From positions 62,001-126,000 of the forward strand of contig WHUZ01000111.1 in assembly GCA_015179045.1 (NCBI GenBank): a DNA stretch of 64,000 nucleotides, in the 5' to 3' direction. Positions 30,007 through 39,663 of this stretch are shown piece by piece. The stretch comes from Kalaharituber pfeilii. Taxonomy: Eukaryota; Ascomycota; Pezizomycetes; Pezizales; Pezizaceae. Below the pieces are notes generated by a model. The model was not told the DNA's origin and did not search any database. It saw only the letters and a list, made by a program, of their open reading frames with translations. The position numbers and the translations under genes are program-made. Each line of letters starts with the position of its first letter. Positions within the stretch are counted from its first letter, which is position 1.

Positions 30007-30636
30007 ATGAATTCATCTACAATCCCAATTCCCTTTTTCTCCGCTTCACGCTTCTCCTATGCCCGCTCTACTCATCCTCCGTCTCAAACACTTACACTAC
30101 CAACCCATAACGGCCTATTCTTTGCTATCATTTCCACCGCCCTGATGAGTGTCTCTCTCTTTTATTATGTGTCTCTCTACTTCTTCCCTGCCCTACTCCT
30201 CCTCTACATCTGCACCGCCTTCCTTGGCATCTTGCTGCACGGTCTGCCCCCACGTCCCCAGTTTCAAACCAATTTCATCCGCACTCACTTCCCCTACTTC
30301 ACTCTCCTCCTGTCGCACCCCATACCTACAGTCCGCAACTACGCCACCTCGCAGCATCCCCACACACTATACTACCCACATCTTGTCGCCATAGACCCTC
30401 TCCAGGCGTCATTCGAGGCCGTATCGTTTTACATCCTGTATGATCTGCCATTCATCATGGCGGAAAAGGTGTACAATGTCGCGCGAGGCTGGGTACCACC
30501 GTGGAAGGTGACACAAGCTTTGGCAAAGGCAGTTGCGCTGGCAATTAAAGTGGCTATGTTCTTGGTGGTGGGCAGTGCGGAGTTGGTGGTGAAGGGGGGA
30601 GTAGTGGCAGCGAAGTGGGTAGATAGGTTTTCGTAG
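30007..30636 (+). CDS. Small membrane protein, unrecognised family
   Basis: Uninterrupted frame ending TAG at 30634-30636. Starting at ATG 30007 gives 209 residues; an in-frame ATG at 29911 would add 32 less hydrophobic residues. It has a Ser/Thr/Pro-rich start, two adjacent strongly hydrophobic helices (FFAIISTALMSVSLFYYVSL and FPALLLLYICTAFLGILL), a P-rich junction, and a helical C-terminus ending KWVDRFS. Two helices followed by an amphipathic region resembles PRA1-type proteins of the secretory pathway, but this is only an impression from topology. The 3' side is followed by a LINE-B end at 30783. Frame length, lack of repeats and codon use suggest a real host gene. Confidence 0.6.
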   Translation: MNSSTIPIPFFSASRFSYARSTHPPSQTLTLPTHNGLFFAIISTALMSVSLFYYVSLYFFPALLLLYICTAFLGILLHGLPPRPQFQTNFIRTHFPYFTLLLSHPIPTVRNYATSQHPHTLYYPHLVAIDPLQASFEAVSFYILYDLPFIMAEKVYNVARGWVPPWKVTQALAKAVALAIKVAMFLVVGSAELVVKGGVVAAKWVDRFS

Positions 30637-30782
30637 GATTCAGTGGCAGGAAGACCTGTTCTTGGTAAGCAAGGTATTCACAAACCCTTAGATTTCGAAT
30701 TTCTATTTCCTCCAAGCCAAAGCCTACACCTTTTTATTTTTACAAAATTCAAATTTTTCATGATAAACTTCAAGGGAAACAC

Positions 30783-30990
30783 AAGGAGGGGAGAAGGAGG
30801 AGGTCATGGGGTGGAATAGGGGAGCCTTCCCGATGCAGAAACCAGAAGAACGTCCGGAAGGTTCTGGAATCAGGTTTTAGAAGGGGGGTGGAACGGGGAT
30901 GTGTATATAGAACTTTCTTTGTTAAGCCTGTCTCCGGGCTTTGAGAGGGACCCTGCATTGGCTTGGCGCTGCAAGCGGGTTACGTGAAAG

Positions 30991-31025
<35 letters not shown>
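30783..31025 (+). mobile_element. LINE-B 3' UTR and tail (243 bp) with 14-bp TSD
   Basis: Flanked by TTCAAGGGAAACAC at 30769-30782 and 31026-31039. Contains the GATGCAGAAACCAGAAGAAC and GTTCTGGAATCAGGTTTTAG UTR motifs shared with the 11.0 and 42.0 kb copies, a shortened tail B (CCCTGCATTGGCTTGGCGC) and a long A-run. Confidence 0.92.
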
Positions 31026-31027
<2 letters not shown>

Positions 31028-31039
31028 CAAGGGAAACAC

Positions 31040-32060
31040 CAATGATTCGAAAATTGATCATATGTAACTGTTGTTCACATTGATATCAACGCTGGACCTG
31101 TAACACGTAATTGCATTTCATCAACTGCAAGCTTTCATTTCCATTTTATTTTATTTTTACCCCTCCAACTCGTCTCAAACTATCGTATGCATATCTACTT
31201 CATAGATGCTTTTCCTCCCATACACACATCTTTTGCCTTTACAGCAAGTTAAACTTACTTACCTAATTTATATATACGTTTCCACTACATATATACGCCC
31301 TGCTCAAGTGAAATAAAATGACAAAACATATTTACTTCATGATAGTACCCAACTGGTCATTGACATAATTGAAATGTTTTACAAAGAAACCATAAATATG
31401 TGACGAACTTTTCAACGCTAAACAAAGCATTGATATCAACCTGATCTTTTACTGGCTTGTATATGCTATTCCTACTGCACAAACGTCAAGGTTTGTACAT
31501 ACTAGCGGTATGCAGATTAGAAAAATCAAGCCGGATTCTCCGGAATTCGAAATTTTGTCAAGACCGGCCATCTCCATGCAACATTTTATCTGGTTCTTTC
31601 AAGGTATAAACTTGTTGAACTGGTTTATTTTCCCATTTTGCCACGAATGGACAAACGAGGGTAATGTACCTAATTAGTGAAATGAGCACGTGACCCATAC
31701 GATACATACACATTCCTCTTCCGTTAACAAAAGCAAGAGAAATGCCTATAGTCTTGTCCGCAATGTCCGGTCTGTCTGATCTATGTCTATGTCTGATCTC
31801 TCCTTCCATCCAGTACAGTTGTGTCAACACACAATTTATAGACCACCTCCGCCTTCCAACTGAACCTATACATCCATATCTCGCTTCTTAAATACGAACT
31901 CGTTTCATCAATATATATGCGCTTCATTTTTTTGTCGCACATCTGCGACAGGTGTCGGGACGGGCGGAGGGGCACTGATGGGGTGGATAGAGCGCCAAGG
32001 ACGGAACAGGGGACTCAAATGCACTTTGCATCTCAATTTCCATTTATCTCTTTCGTACTT
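31040..32060. other. AT-rich sequence without recognised gene
   Basis: No domain seen. Contains at about 31750-31925 one copy of a dispersed repeat also present at 45389-45543 (shared TATAGACCACC/TATCGACCACC and TATCTCGCTTCTTA/TATCTTGCTTCTTA). Confidence 0.5.
31750..31925 (+). repeat. Dispersed ~150-bp repeat, copy 1
   Basis: Aligns with 45389-45543 over about 150 bp with roughly one difference in five. Could be a solo LTR or MITE; no terminal features were confirmed. Confidence 0.6.
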
Positions 32061-32061
32061 A

Positions 32062-32184
32062 ATATCACCTTAGACCATAGGGCGCCACGCGATTAATGAT
32101 ATTAAAAGAAGGCACAAAAAGAAAAAATAAAATAAAATAAAATAAAATAAAATAAAATAAAATAAAATAAAATAAAATAAAATT
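32062..32184 (+). mobile_element. Tail A relic followed by (AAAAT)n microsatellite
   Basis: TCACCTTAGACCATAGGGCG, CCACGCGATTAATGATATTA then an A-rich run that becomes about 12 tandem AAAAT units (32122-32183). The microsatellite probably grew from the poly-A. Confidence 0.7.
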
Positions 32185-32657
32185 ATATGAAGCCTACCTC
32201 AACTCAATAGACAATTAATAATCTAACTGAATGGTACCTCCAAAGATTTGTAGCCTCTCGCACCCTTAAGTCAGTAAATCCCATCTTCCTGCGCCAGCAA
32301 TCTGGCTCTGCTGAGCATTATCGCGCTCCCGTGCCACCTTCTGACAGTATGACCATTCACTTTGGTTTCAGTTTTGCCATCTCTGATACACTGATTGCGA
32401 TAACATTACCAGGTTTGTTTGATGCTCGTCACCCTAAATTCCTAATCGCCTGACTATACCCGCCCCGTTTCTTCATGCTTGCACTCTCAATGCTTGGTCG
32501 CCCGCGAAGCCGGAGCCCGCCACCCACGAAGGAGCTCTGGTGGGAACGATCCAACCAAGGGAAGAGGGAGTAACCTTCGTGGACATACCTCCAAAACCCA
32601 ACCGACTCTCTGCTACTAGATCGACGAACTGGTCCAAATGTGCAAATGGTAGCGTGA

Positions 32658-32879
32658 TTTTTTTTTTTTTTTTTTTTATTTCATTACTCGCGTGCCGCCT
32701 GTAAGGCTATGGCGGGGTTTACTTAACTAACAAAAGTACAAAATAAGCTAAACTAAACTAAGCTCCCCCGTCGTAGTCACTCCTCCCCCGCCCATCTCAG
32801 TATCCTTGCCACTTCTGAATTCCCCTTAGGCTTTCTCAAACCATCCGCATCCTGTCTCTCCATGGTTTGCAGTTAGTCG
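32658..32879 (-). mobile_element. LINE-A 3' end (222 bp) with 13-bp TSD
   Basis: Flanked by AATGGTAGCGTGA at 32645-32657 and 32880-32892. Minus strand encodes LRKPKGNSEVARILRWAGEE and stop, 3' UTR, tail A with inner CCTTACAGG (GCCATAGCCTTACAGGCGGC) and A-run. Confidence 0.92.
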
Positions 32880-32934
32880 AATGGTAGCGTGAGAGACAGG
32901 TCACCCCCCGTGGGCAGTCACGAGAGTGACAAGG

Positions 32935-33155
32935 TCTTTTTTTTTTTTTTTTTTTTTGTCTCACGTCCCCCCGGGCAATAAAAATAACTACAACTTTCCT
33001 CCACCGCCACCTTCAAACAAACGAAAAATCACCCCCTCACCCTACACCTTCAACGAACCAAAAAACTCCCCCAGCACATTCACCGCCTCCCCGTTCTTCT
33101 GCTCTACCATCCACTTTTTCTCGTCAATATCCTCCCACCTTCCCCATTCTTCCGG
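32935..33155 (-). mobile_element. LINE-B-type 3' end (221 bp) with truncated tail and 13-bp TSD
   Basis: Flanked by GAGAGTGACAAGG at 32922-32934 and 33156-33168. Minus strand reads WEDIDEKKWMVEQKNGEAVN, related to the LINE-B C-terminus (WEDLEEKGW). It ends TTGCCCGGGGGGACGTGAGA plus A-run, which keeps only the 3' part of tail B. Confidence 0.85.
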
Positions 33156-33169
33156 GAGAGTGACAAGGT

Positions 33170-33456
33170 TGAATGACTGGAACGTGCAGGATCAGATGTA
33201 CATAGCTAGGGCAGAATGGATTTGGATTGCAAAGCTTCAACCAGAATGTGCAGCACTGACTTTGCATAGCCAGAGCTCTCCCGCAGACCCATTGGTTAGC
33301 CAGGTAGGGGATGGTCGCCGAGAGGACGAATCCCTCTACCCGAGAGGGCTGCCCTCAGAATTCGGCCATTGGAGTCACAACTGGAGAGAGATCATTCACG
33401 AGGGCCTGGAAAGCCACAAGTTTGATCTAGCAGTGGACTGCTTCAACCTGGCCTGA
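33170..33456 (+). pseudogene. Open frame joined directly to tail B
   Basis: 96 codons open after the TSD, ending ...SHKFDLAVDCFNLA and TGA, only about 15 bp before the tail B. It includes WIWIAKLQPECAALTLHSQ and DESLYPRGLPSEFGHW. It does not resemble the LINE-B RNase H end, so it may be the end of a family-B ORF1 or an unrelated captured sequence. The start is lost through the insertions. Confidence 0.45.
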
Positions 33457-33484
33457 GGAAATGGGTTCCTGCCATAGGCTGGTA

Positions 33485-33677
33485 AATAACCTAGAGGATA
33501 TGACAATTATTTTCTTTTAAGGGGAAGACCGGACGCACCTACTACACTTATGTATTTCCAACGCTTGCTTCTTTATTTCCACTGTTTTATTTCCTACATC
33601 TATTCAGTATGCACCTAATCTCGCCATAGCCCACAGGGCCGCACGCGAGTAATTATAAAAAAAATAAAATTAAAAAA
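33485..33677 (+). mobile_element. Tail A element (193 bp) inserted inside a tail B hairpin
   Basis: Flanked by ATAGGCTGGTA at 33474-33484 and 33678-33688. The duplicated bases are the inner hairpin of the target tail B. The insert ends CTCGCCATAGCCCACAGGGC, CGCACGCGAGTAATTAT and an A-rich tail. Confidence 0.9.
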
Positions 33678-33858
33678 ATAGGCTGGTAGCCTGTACTATG
33701 CGTAGTTACGTGACCAAAAAAGAGAAACCCTTTTTTCCCCCTGTTTTCATGACGCCACTGAGATTTTTCCCCTGTTCAAGTTTCGGATGATCAACTACTA
33801 TTTTATTCAGTCTATTTCACTACAGTTTTCCCTTGCTATACCGGATGCTCTCAGGTTG

Positions 33859-36765
33859 CGGGACCTCTCCGGGCAGGCCAGTCTGGCCTGCCCCGATGCA
33901 GGGGTATCGACAGGGTTTAGAAGACTAGCCTGCCTAGTTGCAGAGGTATCTACAGGGGACGGCACAGGTCTTCAGATTGCATGCCAGGCTTATGCATATC
34001 ATTTATGCGTGAGAGGAGAGGTATGTTATTCAATTATCAAGCTATCTACATGCGAGGAAGATACAGAAGGTTAATATGGAGCAGTTGAGGGCACGTGTCG
34101 AGTCTGTACTAGAATTACATCTTGCGTTTCCTGTGATAACCTATTGACTATGGTATCATTTCTGACCTGGGCACGCTGATTAGCCTGACGTTCTGCAAGC
34201 TCCACACCAGTCAATGCCCGCTGCCTGGCTGGGCCTTTTGTTTTTTTCCACCTTAAAGAAGGTTCAGCAACAGCAGGTGCAAACTCTTGAGGAAGATTAG
34301 GTTGCCGCTCACGGAGAAACTGTTGTCTGAGCTGCGTTGCCATTCGCTGATGTAATTGCGCATAACGTTCTGAGTCTTCGGAGGATAGACTTTGCTGAAA
34401 TGCTTGTTCATCTGCAAGTGGCCTTAAGAGGAGATCACGGCCGGCATTAACTAGTGGGTCATAAAATGGCGGCGGTGGCGGCGCCGGTACTGGTATGGGT
34501 GCTAGGGCCGGTGTTGATGCTAGTGCTAGTGCGGGTACTGGTACTGGCGCTGGTGCTGGTGCGGGTACTGGTACTGGCGTTGGTGCTGGTGCTACTTGTG
34601 CGGGAGCTGGTGTTGATTCTGGCGAGCTTTCATCTTGAGTAAGATCAATAAATGCTGGCATAGTCCAAGTGCTGGCGGTTTCAATAGTAGAGCTCTCAAT
34701 AAACCATCTTGGATGAAATAGAGTAGGTGGAATAAGAGAGTGATGTTGAAAGAAAGGCTGTAGTCGGTGAGCGCAAGGAAGAGCATAGCGAGTGACTAAT
34801 TCACAGCTATTGCATATAGCATTGTGTTCTCCAACTCTTAAAGTACGGGCTTGTAACCATGCTGGCTCAACTAGAGAAAGTGCATAGTGTGTAATTTTGC
34901 CAGTTAATAAAGAGAATGGCTGTGGATCGAGGCGGTATGGAATCTTAGTTCGGTCTATATTAGTTTGTTGATCAATTCGTCGACTAATAATTTGAAGTTG
35001 TTGAAGAAGTTTCTCTGCCGCTTGCTCTAAACTGAGCTGAGGTGCTAAAAATTGCTTGATGACGGGATGCATGGATTCATTTCGCTGTGTAGAATTCGCC
35101 CCTAAGTTCCGATTTGCTTTGGTATATGCTCGAATAAATTGGGATTCTTTCTCAATAAGGTTAGAATGTATATAGACCTGCTCCTCAGGATGAAGAGCAG
35201 TAAGCAACATCCTTCGTTGCTTAACCAACTCTTCCAATGTATTAGACTGAATCCACTTCCAAACTAAAGTATGTATATCTTCACGTTGCTCTAATGTATA
35301 GTGCCGACTGTCAAGTATTCTTTTTTTCACATTACCGAAGATATGGCATTCACATAACTGATGTTTAACCGTGCCGTCCCATCTAGCATCAACTAAAGCC
35401 TTACTTAAACCTTTAGCTTGATCACTAAGAAGTACGCTAGGGCGATCGCCTGAACTAAAAACAAGTTCATCTAACTAGTGTTATATTAGTACAAAAACTA
35501 GTAAATTATTCGGAATACTTACAGATTCTAGTGCAAATTTCAAATCCTCACTACTCTCACTTTGGATAAAACTAAGTCCAATAATAAAAGTAGTACCAGT
35601 ATTCGTAATTCCAATAATATTGAGAAGTGGCATCTTCAAAGCATTAGTTCGAAATGTAGCATCAATCTCAATAATAAAATCGGCGGCAAATCGTTGGGCT
35701 AGCTGTATTTGCTGAGGTGAGGTAAAAAAAATTTGCTGTAATCGTCGTGCTTCAGGATCTTTTGTATTACTATTAATACGAAAGCTGTATCTGGTACGGA
35801 TGTGGAATCCTGCTGTTTCTAAAGCTTGCATCATAGTGTGAATTCGATCTTGTGGTGTAATAAGGCGTTGTCCTGGTGATCGCTTCGTATTGTAGTATGC
35901 TTTAGGATCTAATTGCATACCATGTTGATGCAGAAGTTGAAGTGATTGATTATAGGAGAGATTGGCAGCTCGATGTGTAGTAGCATGTGCTTTTGCTTCT
36001 AAAAAATGAGGGTGCCGATTTCGGTGTTCAACGTAGGCAAAAGGATCTAGATTAAGATTGTGACTATGAGTCTGAGTGGGACTAACTGTTAGAACCCATG
36101 TCTTGGAGGCACCCGAAGTGGGAGACTTGAATGTTAGACGAGCAGTCCAATGACAGTCCATTGCACGAGACTATATCCTATTAGTACTAGTAAAAATATC
36201 AAGGATATGCATAGGATAACTTACTGGTGTATGGCGCTGGCGCACTGGGCCTACTGTAGCATCCATAGTATCTAAATTCCGTTTATCTTGCAACTTTCGA
36301 TAGTTTCGTCTAGTGCCATGGTGCACACATGCCAGACGTATAAGTCCAGTTTTCTCAGAGCCTCCGGTTTGGTAACTGCAAATCCTTGAGAAAAGGCATA
36401 GTCCTGGAGCCGAGCCAGACAGTCTGCTGGATATGCAAACTGCTCGCCAGTCAGAGGAGCTTGTCGATGAAGTGGTGGCATGGATGCAATTGTAGCCTCC
36501 ACAATTTGTGCAAGAGAAGGCTGAGCTGTAGCCATACTGCTGCGTGGATGATGGATTGGTAGAGGTATGAGTGAGATGTGAACGAAGAAGCAGACACTCC
36601 TATTGGTTTTATACACGACATACATACACCTTGAGTCTAGTATGCAATCTGAAGACCTGTGCCGTCCCCTGTAGATACCTCTGCAACTAGGCAGGCTAGT
36701 CTTCTAAACCCTGTCGATACCCCTGCATCGGGGCAGGCCAGTCTGGCCTGCCCGGAGAGGTCCCG
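33859..36765 (-). mobile_element. Mutator-like (MULE) transposon, 2.9 kb, 124-bp TIRs, 9-bp TSD
   Basis: TIRs at 33859-33982 and 36642-36765 start CGGGACCTCTCCGGGCAGGC and are almost identical over 124 bp. CTCAGGTTG at 33850-33858 and 36766-36774 is the 9-bp TSD typical of MULEs. The single gene lies between them on the minus strand. Near-identical TIRs suggest recent insertion. Confidence 0.95.
34071..36535 (-). CDS. MULE transposase (FAR1-like N-terminus, DDE domain, SWIM finger), one frameshift
   Basis: Exon 1 36225-36535 (ATG 36535), exon 2 35523-36170, exon 3 34071-35474. Introns 36171-36224 and 35475-35522 are GT-AG with CTAAT branch sites. N-terminal GFAVT then, after a one-base frameshift near 36364-36376, SEKTGLIRLACVHHGTRR, a FAR1-type Cys/His region. 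The catalytic DDE domain shows IIEIDATFRTN, LLSDQAKGLSKAL with CECHIF, and NESMHPVIKQF. A SWIM-type finger (CNSCELVTRYALPCAH) follows, then a Pro/Ala-rich linker of about 50 residues and a helical C-terminus. Total about 788 residues if the frameshift is ignored. It would bind the long TIRs and cut and paste the element. Only the frameshift argues against activity; it could be a sequencing error. Confidence 0.9.
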
Positions 36766-37310
36766 CTCAGGTTGCTACATCCCGCTCCCATACAAAACCC
36801 TCTTGCTATACCGGACGCACTAAGAATACCAAACCAGACAGGAATTGCCAGGCACTTACCCCCCTGCCTCCATACAAATAATATTTGCTATACCGGATAC
36901 ACTAACACTGATACGTCCAATCTTGGCTATCCCACATTGCATTCACCTTCAGATGCTTACTCAACTTAACATTACATAATAAAATTAGGCTGTCGTTGTT
37001 CCCAATTACATTATTTTTGCTGCCCATCCCTATTCTGTTCTGCCAAGCATTTTATTCTATAGCGGAACCTTGCTATACCGGACGAAAAAGGCCAGATTTT
37101 ACAGATCCGGTATAGCAAGGGAAAACTGTACCTATAAAATGAGTACAATTAAGGATTTATTGCATTGGAGTACGATGCTATGTAAGACTAAATAAAATAG
37201 TTATTAGTCGATCATCCGAAACTTGAACAGGCGAAAAATCTCAGTGGCGTCATGAAAACAGGGTGGAAAAAAAAAATATTTGTCTCGATCGATAGCAGAT
37301 CTGCCCCGCT

Positions 37311-37354
37311 TTTTTTTTTTTCAAATCACGTAACCCGCTAAGCCATGGCAGGGT
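37311..37354 (-). mobile_element. Solo tail B lacking the inner hairpin (44 bp), 13-bp TSD
   Basis: Minus strand ACCCTGCCATGGCTTAGCGG then GTTACGTGATTTG and A12. Flanked by GATCTGCCCCGCT at 37298-37310 and 37355-37367. About 12 bp of loop (GGCGCTGCA-type) are missing, yet the outer stem CCCTGC/GCGGGT is kept. Confidence 0.92.
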
Positions 37355-37883
37355 GATCTGCCCCGCTTGATCGTGTTCCTCGGACCGCAAAGAATTTCTA
37401 AAGGGACTTGCCAGTAGTTAACGTGCCAAGGAGTGGAACTACCTGTGGAGACTAGAGTACATGTGTGATAAACCTATTATTGTGTCGGTGCCGACTTTGG
37501 GCATCGGCCAGGAAGGGAGGTTAAGGGCGGCTAACGCCGGTTGAGAAAAATAGGATTATTTTTTTTTTTTTTTTCCTATATCAGTACTCGTATGCCGCCC
37601 TAAGGGCTATAGCGAGAGGGTTTAAGTACATAAGAAATAAAGGAAAAGTAAAAGATAGTTACATGTGGTGCCCGCGACGCTCATTAATCTTGCAGGTGGG
37701 TCGAGGTCAGTGAGGTCCCCGTAATCCTCCTATGTGATGGGAATGTACAAATATCCAGGAGGAAAGGCAGTACCAGTTTACTTCCGTTCCCTGTCCCACT
37801 CGTACTGGCAACCATTTTCCTCCCAGTCTCTTCCCCTTCACACAGAAGGTTCCGGGGATTTCTACTTTTATCTGGTATTGTCA

Positions 37884-39270
37884 TTTTTTTTTTTTTTTTT
37901 ATTTTTTTTATCAGTACTCGCATGCCGCCCTGTGGGCTATGGCGAGGTTTTATTCAAAGACACGAAAACAAAGTATCAAAGTACATGTATTGCCCGCGTT
38001 GCTCATGCATGGTGCGGGTTGATGAGAAGAAAAGGTTCAAGTCCGTCCCCTGTCCCATTCATACTCGCACGACTTTAACCATTTCCCTCCCGGTCTCACT
38101 CTGCCCAGTGTTGGTTCGATCCGTTCCTCGAGGTACACAACCACCGAGCTGATGAGCTTCCCCTCGTCTACAAGAATCTCCTTTTTCCTCAACCACCGGA
38201 TCCCAGTTATTTTTCCCAGGTCTTTGTTGGCGGATTCCAGCCATCTTTGGACGTTCCCTAAATTCGTCCTTAGAGCTATACCATGGACCACTATTCTGTT
38301 CCTTGAGGTGTTGGTGGCGGGGGTGGGTTTGGCTGGTTTTGGGGGAGGGGATCCTGCGCGCTTTTCTCGTCGCTTCTTTTGCCCCGGATGTGGGGGGGCC
38401 GGAAGTGGGTTCAGGGGGGGTGTTTTGACGACTGGTGCGGCGGGGCTGTCTTGGATGATTGCAGGTGCTGTGGCAATTTTCCTTGCCTCTTTGTCGTCGA
38501 GTTGTCGCTTGAGGGCGTACGGGTCGGTGACGGACGCCGCTTTGCCCTTCCGTTTCCTGGTATTTGCGGGCTCTGGGGTGGCCGCCGGCGTTCTGGGGGT
38601 CTGCTCCGCGGAGGGCTCTTCCGAACAGGTGGTGATGGAGCTGAATCCCAGCTCTTCTGAGGTGGGGTGCACCGGAGGTGTGTCAATGCTATTGATGGGG
38701 CTGAATCCGAGTGTTTCGGGGGGAGGGGAGGGATCGGCAAGCCAGCTCGGAAAGGTCTTTCCGGTCCGCCTCCGAAGGTGAGTAGGTCGTCGTCTTCCCA
38801 TCATATGGCGAGTATAGACCCTGGGGTAGGGTAGGTTTTGTTTGCCTCATGTCTCCACAGAGACAGAGCAATCTGCGGAAAAAAGAAGTCTGTTTTTTCC
38901 TTGAGTAAGGGCTCCATCACTTCCAGTCTGGTATCCTGGACATCCATGGTGGGGGAGAAAGGGGCTGCGGGTCGGTCCTCTGTCTGTTCTTTCCTCTCGG
39001 CGGCATTGATTGGTGGGGGGTTGGTGTTTCGCGTCTTCCTATTGGGTCTTGGCACGGGGTTGATGTGTAGGCAACGAGGGTGATGAGCTTGAAAATTCCT
39101 CGAAACTTCACCCTCAGGGGGAATTTGCAAGTGTCAGGTATTTGGAAATAAAAATTTAGATCAAAAGACTCAGCTCGCTGAGAGCTTTCGACCTATGTGG
39201 TTTTCGCTGGGGGGGACGTTGTGGTTGTGGAGTCGCTTCCAAACGCTCGTCCTGAGGTGGTTGTTGTCGG
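37884..39270 (-). mobile_element. Full-length ORF1-only retroelement (about 1.39 kb), copy 2
   Basis: 5' end about 39269 (CGACAACAACCACCTCAGGA) and 3' tail A at 37907-37946 with poly-A. It shares 5' UTR, ORF1, short 3' UTR and tail with the copy at 54045-55564. No reverse transcriptase or RNase H sequence is present between ORF1 and the tail. Direct repeats GGATTTCTAC.TTTTATCT and GGATCTCTACATTTGTATCT flank it loosely, with ten extra bases next to the poly-A. Confidence 0.8.
38037..38804 (-). CDS. ORF1 protein of the tail A ORF1-only element
   Basis: 255 residues, uninterrupted; further open sequence lies upstream on the minus strand in other frames, so the true N-terminus is uncertain. N-terminal half is Pro/Ser/Thr-rich with the repeated LGFSxI motif; the middle is basic (KKRREKRAG, TRKRKGKAAS); the C-terminal domain reads IVVHGIALRTNLGNVQRWLE, ITGIRWLRKKEILVDEGK, SSVVVYLEE and GGKWLKSCEY. 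The beta-strand/helix pattern suggests an RRM-like or gag-like nucleic-acid-binding fold, as in LINE ORF1 proteins. Probable role is binding element RNA and chaperoning reverse transcription. The 54-kb copy aligns throughout. Confidence 0.8.
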   Translation of the reverse strand: MMGRRRPTHLRRRTGKTFPSWLADPSPPPETLGFSPINSIDTPPVHPTSEELGFSSITTCSEEPSAEQTPRTPAATPEPANTRKRKGKAASVTDPYALKRQLDDKEARKIATAPAIIQDSPAAPVVKTPPLNPLPAPPHPGQKKRREKRAGSPPPKPAKPTPATNTSRNRIVVHGIALRTNLGNVQRWLESANKDLGKITGIRWLRKKEILVDEGKLISSVVVYLEERIEPTLGRVRPGGKWLKSCEYEWDRGRT

Positions 39271-39439
39271 ATCTCTACATTTGTATCTAACTTTCCTTTT
39301 ATTTCATATGTAACTAAACATTGCCATAGCCCGTAGGGCGGCATGCGATTAATGATATTAATATAAAAAAAAAAAAAAAAAAAAAACCTCCCAGTCTCAC
39401 CTTCTCCAGCTCAACCTGTCAAGAAATTAAGGGTCAAGG

Positions 39440-39663
39440 ACTGGTGGTTGTTAAGGCCCAGGAGACGGGGAAGTCTGGGTCTGGGTCAACGACCTTCTGG
39501 TAGACAGTTTGGACTGGGCAGGACATTTCTAGAGCTATCATTTTATACTTCATTCTATTACTATCATTATTTCATTACTATTTATTATTTCACATCCCCA
39601 CTTCATGTAACTAACCTCGCCATAGCCCTTAGGGCGGCACGCGAGTACTGATATAAAAAAAAA
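39440..39663 (+). mobile_element. LINE-A 3' end
   Basis: Reads VWVWVNDLLVDSLDWAGHF and stop (39470-39529), matching family-A C-termini (LIEILDWA), then 3' UTR, tail A (CTCGCCATAGCCCTTAGGGC, GGCACGCGAGTACTGATAT) and A9. TSD not found. Confidence 0.75.

Larger units (their letters stand above)
32520..33720 (+). mobile_element. Family-B-type element with three later insertions
   Basis: The end at 33440-33705 matches LINE-B 3' ends: CTTCAACCTGGCCTGAGG, ATGGGTTCCTGCCATAGGCTGG, then (after the 33485-33677 insert) TAGCCTGTACTATGCGTAG and TTACGTGACC. Upstream pieces at 32520-32657, 32880-32934 and 33156-33456 are separated by two minus-strand insertions with clear TSDs. The left limit is not defined. 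Confidence 0.6.
33823..37128. mobile_element. pogo-like MITE, interrupted by the Mutator-like element
   Basis: TIR CAGTTTTCCCTTGCTATACC + GGA at 33823-33845, inverted at 37106-37128, with TA at 33821-33822 and 37129-37130. Without the inner 2.9 kb it is about 390 bp, without a transposase. The motif TTGCTATACCGGA also recurs inside (about 36807, 36885 and 37070). Confidence 0.85.
33731..37270. mobile_element. Outer inverted-repeat element
   Basis: CCCTGTTTTCATGACGCC, ACTGAGATTTTTC and CTGTTCAAGTTTCGGATGAT (33738-33792) recur inverted at about 37210-37263. The arms reach the ends of the inner pogo-like element. The left arm has lost sequence relative to the right arm. Superfamily unknown; TSD not resolved. 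Confidence 0.7.
37838..39387 (+). mobile_element. Tail A element split by a minus-strand ORF1-only element
   Basis: CCTCCCAGTCTC at 37826-37837 and 39388-39399 is its TSD, located in ORF1 codons of the target. Its right part (39271-39387) is a 3' UTR ending TATGTAACTAAACATTGCC, GGCGGCATGCGATTAATG and A-run; its left part (37838-37883) is separated by the inserted copy. Confidence 0.8.
37557..39430 (-). mobile_element. ORF1-only element 3' end, interrupted
   Basis: Minus strand from about 39420: VELEKVRLGG (39388-39415), then after the 37838-39387 insertion RLGGKWLPVRVGQGTEVNW (37837-37775), 3' UTR with CGCGGGCACCACATGTA, and tail A (37575-37612) with poly-A (T-run 37559-37575). Same coding end and UTR as the full-length ORF1-only copies. 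Confidence 0.75.

Noticed and set aside
37560..39660. Head-to-head tail A elements as one DNA transposon with inverted repeats
   Set aside because: Orientation, poly-A position and the CCTCCCAGTCTC duplication show successive retro-insertions instead.
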